From the NCBI GenBank assembly GCA_964579415.1, contig CAZOGW010000092.1, positions 1-12,037 on the forward strand: DNA of 12,037 nt. Direction: 5' to 3'. The translations under genes were made by a program, and so were the position numbers. Position 1 is the first letter of the stretch; the number at the start of each line of letters is the position of its first letter. The stretch comes from CAZOGW01 sp964579415 (GTDB lineage Bacteria; Actinomycetota; Acidimicrobiia; Spongiisociales; UBA5794). Below the pieces are notes generated by a model, which did no database searches, was not told the DNA's origin, and saw nothing but the letters and a program-made list of their open reading frames with translations. Of the stretch, positions 7,425-12,037 are shown piece after piece.

Positions 7425-8248
7425 TCCGGTTCCGTGTCCCGGTCGGCATCGTCCGGCAACGCCTGGCGGACCACCCGCTCGAACTCGACGAACTCCGCGG
7501 AGTAGGTGACATCGCGGGTCCTGGGGCGGGGCAGGTCGATGGCGAAGTCCCCGCTGAGGCGGCCCGGGCGGGGCGTCATCACCACGACCCGGTCGGACAG
7601 AAACACCGCCTCGGAGATCGAGTGGGTGACGAACACGACCGTGGGTCGCGTCGCTTCCCACAGCAGGAGGAGCTCGTGGTTCATCGATTCCCGGGTGAGC
7701 TCGTCGAGTGCTCCGAACGGCTCGTCCATGAGCAGGATCCGGGGTCGGTACACGAGGGTGCGCACCAGGGCGACCCGCTGCTGCATGCCGCCGGACAGTT
7801 CGCCCGGGTAACTCTTGGCGAAGCGGTCGAGGCCGACGGTTCGGAGGAGGTCGTGGGCGCCGGTCTCGAACTCGTCCCGCCGGTCGGTCAGGCCGCGCAC
7901 CTCCATGGGGAGGAGGATGTTCTCGAGCACCGTGCGCCACGGCAGCAGCACCGGGTCCTGCTGCATGTACCCGACCGCTTCCGGACGAGGGCGCTCCATC
8001 GGGACGCCCTCGACCCGCACGCTGCCCGCGGACGGCCACGTGAGCCCGCACAGCATGTTGAGGATCGTCGACTTGCCGCATCCACTCTGGCCGACGATCG
8101 ACACGAACTGGCCGGCGTCGATGTCCATGGACACCCGTTCGACGGCGACCAGGGGCTCGCCAGCCCGCGTGTCGAACACCATCCGGATCTCGCGCAGCGA
8201 GATGGCGGCGGCACCGCCCGGGCCGGCGTCAGCGGCTGCCTCGGCCAT
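7421..8248 (-). CDS. ABC transporter ATPase, NitT/TauT (SsuB/TauB-like) type
   Basis: This 275-residue cytoplasmic nucleotide-binding subunit has every ABC motif intact. They are Walker A GQSGCGKST (53-61), Q-loop YMQQD (94-98), signature LSGGMQQR (151-158), Walker B ILLMDEPFGALD (171-182) and the H-loop VFVTHS (206-210). LLPWRTVLENI after the Q-loop is typical of the nitrate/sulfonate/taurine branch. The start is ATG 8248; a GTG immediately before it (8251) would add one residue. The gap to the substrate-binding gene is about 45 bases without a visible promoter or terminator, so the genes should be cotranscribed. The stop overlaps the permease start. Confidence 0.95.
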   Translation of the reverse strand: MAEAAADAGPGGAAAISLREIRMVFDTRAGEPLVAVERVSMDIDAGQFVSIVGQSGCGKSTILNMLCGLTWPSAGSVRVEGVPMERPRPEAVGYMQQDPVLLPWRTVLENILLPMEVRGLTDRRDEFETGAHDLLRTVGLDRFAKSYPGELSGGMQQRVALVRTLVYRPRILLMDEPFGALDELTRESMNHELLLLWEATRPTVVFVTHSISEAVFLSDRVVVMTPRPGRLSGDFAIDLPRPRTRDVTYSAEFVEFERVVRQALPDDADRDTEPE

Positions 8249-8293
8249 CACGGTCCGGTTGGGCGCGGGGTCATGTCGCCGTCCCCGGCTCGC

Positions 8294-9460
8294 TCAGGAG
8301 TGCGCTTCGACGTACTCGGCGGCGTCTGCTTCGACCTCGGCTTGGTCGAAGTCGTTGTAGTCGTCCACGTACTCGACGACAACCGCTTCGTCCACGTCGA
8401 ACGCGGCAGGGTCCTGGATGAACGGCTCCTGTCCGGGGACGGTGAGAGCGAGGTACTCGACGTAGTCGCGCCACGACTCGGGGAAATACTCACAGTATCG
8501 CTGCCCCGCGTCGACGTCGAACAGTGGCCGGAACGAGTCGACCTGCGCCTGGCCGGCCGCCTCGTCGACCCAGAAGTCGGGAAGCTGGACGTGGGTCGCC
8601 GCCTCGGAGACGCCGTCGACGGCCACCAGGGCGTGCTGTGACTTGGCCCAGGCCCGGAGGAAGGAGGCGACGAGCTCGGGCTCCTCGGCGAGCGTGTCCC
8701 GCCGCACCGCGATGGCTCCTCCCGGGAAGCCCAGGGTCTTGTCCGTAGTCAGCGGGGTCACCTCGAGCCCGACACCGGCGAACCCGGCGAAGTCGGTAGC
8801 CGAGCCTCCGAAGGCGGCGATCCGCTCGGACTCGATCGCCTCGACGATGCTCGGCGTCTGGTCGCCGACCGGCACGATCTCGACCTCGTCAATGCCGACG
8901 CCGGCGTCGGTGAGCAGTCCGACGACCACGGGGACCTCACCGCCGGCGAGGTCGGTGATCCCGATGGTTTCGCCGCGGAGCTGAGCGACGTCGGTGATGC
9001 CGGAATCGGCGGGGACGACGAGACCGAAGGACGGACGCGAGTACAGCTCGCACACGGCGCTGACCTCGGCACCGCCGTCGATGGCGACCATCAGCGCCTC
9101 GATCCCGGAGAGTGCGAACTCGCCCTGCCCGGCGATGAGCAGCTGGATCGCCTCGGAGCTCCCGGAGCCGGATTCGAGGGCGACCTCGAGGCCCTCGTCG
9201 GCGAAGTAGCCGAGCTCGCGCCCGATATAGAGCGGGGCGTAGGCACCAGCGTGGTCGCCGCTCGGAGAGATGATCGTCACCTGGCGCAGCTCGCCCGACG
9301 TGGTGTCAGGCGCCGCCGTGGTGGCTTCTCCGCCAGCGGCTGTCGTACCGGCGGACTCGGAGCCACAGGCTGCGGCTACCAACATCACGGCGGCGATCAA
9401 CCCGGTGCGCACCCAGGCATGTCCGGTTCTCAGGTTTCGACTACGACCCTCGTTCCACAT
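8294..9460 (-). CDS. ABC transporter substrate-binding lipoprotein (NMT1/THI5-like)
   Basis: This 388-residue exported binding protein begins with a charged N-terminus, a hydrophobic stretch (about 19-31) and a lipobox-like AAAC with C32 as the lipidation site. An Ala/Thr/Gly-rich linker (about 33-57) follows. The ligand-binding domain shows the NMT1/NitT-TauT pattern: APLYIGRELGYFADEGLEV, then SSEAIQLLIAGQGEFALSG, LVVPADSGITDVAQLRGETIG, and FLRAWAKSQHALVAVDG. The C-terminus is notably acidic and Tyr-rich. Relatives bind nitrate, sulfonates, riboflavin, pyrimidines or aromatics, so the ligand is open. It is the first gene of the seven-gene operon, with a strong ribosome binding site and a candidate promoter upstream. 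Confidence 0.94.
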   Translation of the reverse strand: MWNEGRSRNLRTGHAWVRTGLIAAVMLVAAACGSESAGTTAAGGEATTAAPDTTSGELRQVTIISPSGDHAGAYAPLYIGRELGYFADEGLEVALESGSGSSEAIQLLIAGQGEFALSGIEALMVAIDGGAEVSAVCELYSRPSFGLVVPADSGITDVAQLRGETIGITDLAGGEVPVVVGLLTDAGVGIDEVEIVPVGDQTPSIVEAIESERIAAFGGSATDFAGFAGVGLEVTPLTTDKTLGFPGGAIAVRRDTLAEEPELVASFLRAWAKSQHALVAVDGVSEAATHVQLPDFWVDEAAGQAQVDSFRPLFDVDAGQRYCEYFPESWRDYVEYLALTVPGQEPFIQDPAAFDVDEAVVVEYVDDYNDFDQAEVEADAAEYVEAHS

Positions 9461-9465
9461 CGCCG

Positions 9466-9472
9466 ACCTCCT
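9466..9472 (-). promoter_or_regulatory. Ribosome binding site of the substrate-binding protein gene
   Basis: AGGAGGT on the minus strand ends 5 nt before ATG 9460. It is the best Shine-Dalgarno match in the window. This fits the high output usually needed for a binding protein and fixes the start. Confidence 0.8.
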
Positions 9473-9533
9473 CTTACGGCTCGGTCAGGTCGACCGTCGC
9501 CTCGGAAGGTGCGTGCCGGCCTGCGGACACGAC

Positions 9534-9563
9534 ATTTTATCGAATATCGGATCGGTTCCGCAA
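9534..9563 (-). promoter_or_regulatory. Candidate sigma70-type promoter for the transport/catabolic operon
   Basis: On the minus strand TTGCGG (9563-9558) and TAAAAT (9539-9534) are separated by 18 bases. They lie in the AT-rich part of the 147-bp gap between the formamidase stop and the binding-protein start. This is locally the most AT-rich sequence apart from the regulator's upstream region. Just upstream are an 8-bp palindrome ACATATGT (9570-9577) and TTGACA (9580-9575), which could belong to an operator or an alternative -35 box. Weak consensus; inference only. Confidence 0.4.
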
Positions 9564-9607
9564 CTGGCAACATATGTCAAGGCATCGCGGGGGTCGCGGA
9601 TGAGGAA

Positions 9608-10699
9608 TCAGGCCAAGATGTCGAGCGGCAGCACCGCGGTGGCGCCGACGGTCGGCGTGTTGACCAGCTGGCTGATGCGGATGTCCACGGCGACGCTGCA
9701 CAAAACGTAGGCCTGGGCCGGGGTGAAGCCGCGTCCCACGAGCAGATCGATCATCCGCAGCAGCGCCTGGCGCACCGCCGCTTCGAGCCCGTCGGCTCGA
9801 CCCGGCTCCGACTGGCGGGGGGCGGTGCCCGTAGTGGCGACGAACGGGCGGCCCTCACCTGGCTGAGCACGCGGCCCGGTATTCTCGATCCAGGGCCCGT
9901 TCCCGGGGTCCCCTCCCCCCGGCCGCACGCGGATCCGCAGGTGCACGACCGAGCACATCTCGATCGCCGTGCCGCAGACCTCGCCGTCGCCTTGGGCGAA
10001 GTGGACATCGCCCACCGACACCAGGCCCCCGGCCACCTGGGCGGCGACGAGCAGTGTCGACCCCGCGGTGAGCAGCCGGCTGTCGACGTTCCCCGCGTTC
10101 TCCCGCGGCGGAAGCGTCCGCAGCCCTTCCTCTCCGACGGAACCGGCGGGCACCGCTCCCGAGGGCTCCGGTGACAGGGCACCCGCTTCGCGTTCGAGCG
10201 CGAGCATCCTGAGCTCCCGGCTCGGCGCAACACCAAGGGTGCCTGGGAACGCCGCTGCTGGGATCCTCACACCGGGGAGCTGGGGCGAGTCGGCGTAGGC
10301 GATACCGTGCAGGTCCCAATGCACGAGCAGGTCCTCGTCGATGTGTGTGCCGAGGAAACCGATCCGCGGTGAGCAGATGGTGAAGCCGCGATGCTCCCAC
10401 GGATCCGGGATCACCTGCAGCACCTCGATCGCGAGCAGGTCCCCCGGCTCCACTCCTCGCACCGCCACGGGCCCGGTGAGCGGGTGAACGCGGCTGCGGT
10501 CGAAGCCGGCGATGTCGGCGGAGGTGGACCACCGGGCGACCTGGCCGTCGGTTCCGCTCCTCGTCCCGAGCACCACCGTGTCGCCAGGGTCGATCTCGAC
10601 GATCGGCTCCACCCCCTCGTGCCACCGGTTGTGCCCGGTGCCGGGCTGCTCCCGCAGCGGTTGCGCCGGGTCGATCTCTACGACGTGTGTCTGGGCCAT
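9608..10699 (-). CDS. Acetamidase/formamidase family amidase (FmdA/AmdA-like)
   Basis: This 363-residue cytosolic amidase hydrolyses small aliphatic amides such as formamide or acetamide to the acid and ammonia. Family landmarks are HNRWHEG (23-29), RENAGN (199-204), GDVHFAQGDGE (230-240, the core active-site segment with the conserved His and acidic residues) and LCSVAVDIRISQLVN near the C-terminus. Start ATG 10699 (MAQTHVVEID) is preceded by GGAG 6 nt upstream; a GTG four codons earlier is possible. It is on the same strand as the transporter operon, 147 bases upstream of it, and divergent from the GntR regulator. It is probably coregulated and may be partly cotranscribed with the transporter. 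It could release ammonia from an N-formyl or amide product made by the LLM enzymes (inference). Confidence 0.93.
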   Translation of the reverse strand: MAQTHVVEIDPAQPLREQPGTGHNRWHEGVEPIVEIDPGDTVVLGTRSGTDGQVARWSTSADIAGFDRSRVHPLTGPVAVRGVEPGDLLAIEVLQVIPDPWEHRGFTICSPRIGFLGTHIDEDLLVHWDLHGIAYADSPQLPGVRIPAAAFPGTLGVAPSRELRMLALEREAGALSPEPSGAVPAGSVGEEGLRTLPPRENAGNVDSRLLTAGSTLLVAAQVAGGLVSVGDVHFAQGDGEVCGTAIEMCSVVHLRIRVRPGGGDPGNGPWIENTGPRAQPGEGRPFVATTGTAPRQSEPGRADGLEAAVRQALLRMIDLLVGRGFTPAQAYVLCSVAVDIRISQLVNTPTVGATAVLPLDILA

Positions 10700-10752
10700 C
10701 TCCCGCTCCACTCGCCGGACGTCGGTTGTTCCCGAGGTCGCCGGCTCGATCG

Positions 10753-10770
10753 GATATGATGCATGTTATC
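10753..10770. promoter_or_regulatory. Candidate GntR operator in the divergent promoter region
   Basis: GATATGATGCATGTTATC is an imperfect palindrome centred on ATGCAT, with 7 of 9 symmetric base pairs complementary (GATA/TATC arms plus the centre). It lies in the 122-bp space between the divergent formamidase and regulator starts, and it contains TATGAT, a plausible -10 box for the plus-strand regulator gene. Position and symmetry fit an FCD-subfamily GntR operator that controls both directions. No good -35 box is seen at standard spacing. Confidence 0.5.
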
Positions 10771-10821
10771 TGTCGGCGGTGGACCCCCGACCGCCCATCT
10801 TTCGACCCCGTCGGGTGGCAC

Positions 10822-11529
10822 ATGATCGTGACCAGCTACGAGCCCAACACCGCAACCGACGACGCCGCCGTGAAGCCGGCGGCGTGGAAGCCGCAGCGCG
10901 CCCGCTCCCGCCAGACGATGGTGGAGTTCGTGAGAGACAGCCTCCGCAACGCCATCCTCAGCGGCGAACTCACTGGCGGGTCCCGGCTCGTCCAAGCCGA
11001 CCTGGCCTCGGCGCTCGAGGTGAGCACGACGCCGATCCGGGAGGCGCTCCGCGAACTCGTCAGCGAGGGGCTCGTCCGCTTCGATCCCCACCGCGGCGCG
11101 GTTGTCTGCGAGACCAGCGCCGACGAACTGGAGGAGATCTATCAGATGTGCCGGGTGCTCGAGCCCATCGCCGTCCGCGAGGCGCTCGCCCGCGCCGACG
11201 ACGCCCTCGTCACTGAGTTGCGGCGGCTGCACACCCTGATGATCACGGAGACCGACCCGGTGGCGTGGATGGACCTCAACCGGGGGTTTCACCGGGCCAT
11301 CTACGAGTCCGCCGGCAAGCCGAGGCTCGCCGCGGTGATCCTGAACCTGAGGGATGCTCGCGCCATGTTCATCGGCCCGGTCCTGACCCGGAACCCGAAG
11401 CTGCTCCAGGAGGTCAACCACCACCACGACGACATCATTGCCGCCATCGAGCTCGGCGAGCCCGAAGCCGCGGTGGACGCGATCCTGCGCCATCTCAGCC
11501 TCGCCGTCGAGGTGATCAATCAGGACTGA
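10822..11529 (+). CDS. GntR-family transcriptional regulator, FCD (FadR/VanR-type) subfamily
   Basis: This 235-residue cytosolic regulator has an N-terminal winged helix-turn-helix (about 30-96). Its visible core is RNAILSGELTGGSRLVQADL, followed by LEVSTTPIREALREL and the wing RFDPHRGAVV. The all-helical FCD effector domain (about 100-230) carries the usual metal-site residues: N153 and H157 (LNRGFH), H202 (HHDDI) and H224 (LRHLS). The ligand is therefore likely an organic acid bound through a metal. ATG 10822 gives normal family length; the open frame extends further upstream through ATG codons inside the palindrome, which are less likely starts. It is divergent from the formamidase and transport operon, the classic position for a local repressor responding to the substrate or an intermediate. 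Confidence 0.93.
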   Translation: MIVTSYEPNTATDDAAVKPAAWKPQRARSRQTMVEFVRDSLRNAILSGELTGGSRLVQADLASALEVSTTPIREALRELVSEGLVRFDPHRGAVVCETSADELEEIYQMCRVLEPIAVREALARADDALVTELRRLHTLMITETDPVAWMDLNRGFHRAIYESAGKPRLAAVILNLRDARAMFIGPVLTRNPKLLQEVNHHHDDIIAAIELGEPEAAVDAILRHLSLAVEVINQD

Positions 11530-11538
11530 ACGAGCCGC

Positions 11539-11616
11539 TCAAGTCACCCTCGAGATGAGTTCGATCTCGACGGGACCGCCCAACGGCAGCGACGTATTGC
11601 GCTTGTCACTGTTTCG
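11539..11616 (-). pseudogene. C-terminal scrap of a possible Rid (RidA/YjgF)-family protein
   Basis: On the minus strand one frame encodes DKRNTSLPLGGPVEIELI plus six residues before a TGA. The LPLGxxVEIE pattern resembles the last strand of Rid-family enamine/imine deaminases. No start or upstream domain exists: the reading runs back into PIN-gene sequence within about 80 bases. It looks like the 3' end of a deleted gene fused to the PIN remnant. The family call is tentative because only about 25 residues remain. Confidence 0.35.
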
Positions 11617-11620
11617 GCCT

Positions 11621-11681
11621 CACGCAGCACCCGCGAGTACAGAACGTGGCATGCGCAGGTCCAACCGGGTGGGCTCACCAT
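11621..11681 (-). pseudogene. 5' fragment of a second PIN-domain toxin gene
   Basis: ATG 11681 follows the antitoxin remnant's stop by 15 bases and has GGAGG 9 nt upstream, the usual layout of a toxin behind its antitoxin. The frame gives MVSPPG and then, after a degraded stretch where DAN should be, VLYSRVLRE. The DNA around GTTCTGTACTCGCGGGTGCT closely parallels the PIN remnant at 1680-1745. Similarity stops after about 20 codons, where unrelated sequence begins. A small indel has also damaged the metal-binding DAN motif. It is non-functional. Confidence 0.6.
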
Positions 11682-11696
11682 TCCCGGTCGCCTCCG

Positions 11697-11882
11697 TCAC
11701 TCGGTGAGGTTAAGTTCGTTCTGCAGTTCAGAGTGGTCCTCAAGCGCCGCACGGCGTCGAGGACGCTCGGCATTGAGGAACTCCCGGATGGACGCCACCT
11801 GGATGCGATGGTGTGACCCGACCTTGTGAAAGTCATGGCTCCCCTGGTCCATCAGCTGCCTGACCTGAGGCCGTGGCCCGCT
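11697..11882 (-). pseudogene. Excisionase-like (HTH) antitoxin, 5'-truncated
   Basis: The readable part, about 61 residues, starts at RPQVRQLMDQG, continues FHKVGSHHRIQVASIREFL, and ends in a charged helix (RRAALEDHSELQNELNL) before TGA 11697-11699. This matches the second half of the small excisionase-type HTH antitoxins that precede PIN toxins in actinobacteria: recognition helix, the VGxHRRI wing, then the toxin-binding C-terminal helix. The first half is absent. The frame remains open upstream only into unrelated sequence, the terminator hairpin and the end of the tRNA gene. No ribosome site or start is evident, so it is called a remnant. The downstream PIN fragment supports the identity. 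Confidence 0.6.
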
Positions 11883-11929
11883 ACGAACCGGAGCAGTAAC
11901 ACCTGCGTTGTGCTCACCTCGCCCGTATG

Positions 11930-11962
11930 CACGAAACCCCCTGCGTAGCAAGGGGTTTCGTG
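11930..11962 (-). terminator. Hairpin terminator downstream of tRNA-Asn
   Basis: CACGAAACCCC and GGGGTTTCGTG form a perfect 11-bp stem around an 11-nt loop that can itself pair TGC with GCA. It lies 20 bases past the 3' end of the minus-strand tRNA gene, the expected place for its terminator. There is no long T-run after the stem, as is common in high-GC actinobacteria. The symmetric stem could also act on the plus strand, stopping transcripts from the GntR gene. Confidence 0.75.
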
Positions 11963-11981
11963 GCTTCGTCCTGTCGTGGCT

Positions 11982-12037
11982 TGGCTCCGGGGGTGGGACT
12001 CGAACCCACAACCTGCGGATTAACAGTCCGACGCTCT
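11982..12037 (-). tRNA. tRNA-Asn (anticodon GTT), 3' portion, cut by window edge
   Basis: The minus strand reads, 5' to 3', the end of the D stem (AGAGC), the anticodon arm with loop CTGTTAA (anticodon GTT at 12024-12022), variable loop AGGTT, T arm GTGGG-TTCGAGT-CCCAC, acceptor strand CCCCGGA, discriminator G and an encoded CCA. All of these are canonical for bacterial tRNA-Asn. The 5' acceptor strand and most of the D arm lie outside the window. It is followed by a strong hairpin terminator. Confidence 0.93.

Noticed and set aside
6558..7512. Upstream extension of the second LLM gene frame over the permease
   Set aside because: The extra residues are Arg/Pro-rich shadow translation of the permease. 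The LLM family N-terminus and the ATGA overlap fix the start at 6558.
1..12037. CRISPR arrays, insertion sequences and integrase genes
   Set aside because: No regularly spaced repeats, no transposase or integrase motifs, and no terminal inverted repeats with target duplications were seen by reading.

Overview
The window comes from a high-GC bacterium, most likely an actinomycetote (possibly Acidimicrobiia or a relative). Pointers are the strong G/C third-position bias, a lipoprotein with an Ala/Thr-rich linker after its lipobox, two LLM-type (flavin/F420-type) oxidoreductases, and PIN toxin/excisionase-like antitoxin remnants of the style common in this phylum. Taxonomy is inferred from style only.

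The core (about 1959-11529) is an intact, compact catabolic and uptake cassette. Seven genes on the minus strand read in this order: lipoprotein substrate-binding protein (8294-9460), ABC ATPase (7421-8248), ABC permease (6555-7424), two different LLM oxidoreductases (5503-6558 and 4490-5506), an M24 metallohydrolase (3245-4429), and a zinc-ribbon threonine-synthase-like PLP enzyme (1959-3248). Four of the junctions are 4-nt stop/start overlaps, so this is almost certainly one operon. An acetamidase/formamidase gene (9608-10699) lies just upstream on the same strand. A divergent GntR/FCD regulator (10822-11529, plus strand) sits beyond it. The intergenic region between the last two carries an 18-nt imperfect palindrome that is a good candidate operator. 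Inferred logic: a small, probably nitrogen-containing compound is captured by the NitT/TauT-type transporter, oxidised by the LLM enzymes, and cut by amide or C-N hydrolases and a PLP lyase, releasing ammonia and small carbon units under GntR control. The substrate cannot be named from sequence.

The two flanks are gene graveyards. Left: the tail of an unidentified plus-strand gene (1-69); a class V aminotransferase killed by a frameshift and by an amber codon in its PLP-binding motif (138-1272); a frameshifted PIN-domain toxin (about 1347-1743); and a tRNA-like remnant without an anticodon loop (1847-1921). Right: a C-terminal scrap resembling a Rid-family protein (11539-11616); the first codons of a second PIN gene (11621-11681) preceded by the 3' part of its antitoxin (11697-11882); a strong hairpin terminator; and the 3' portion of a tRNA-Asn(GTT) gene cut by the window edge.

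The most unusual observation is that PIN-remnant plus tRNA material occurs on both sides of the cassette, in the same orientation and the same order. The left tRNA-like element matches the right tRNA-Asn over the T arm and anticodon arm. This suggests an old duplication or insertion at a tRNA/toxin-antitoxin locus, although no integrase or transposase is visible here.
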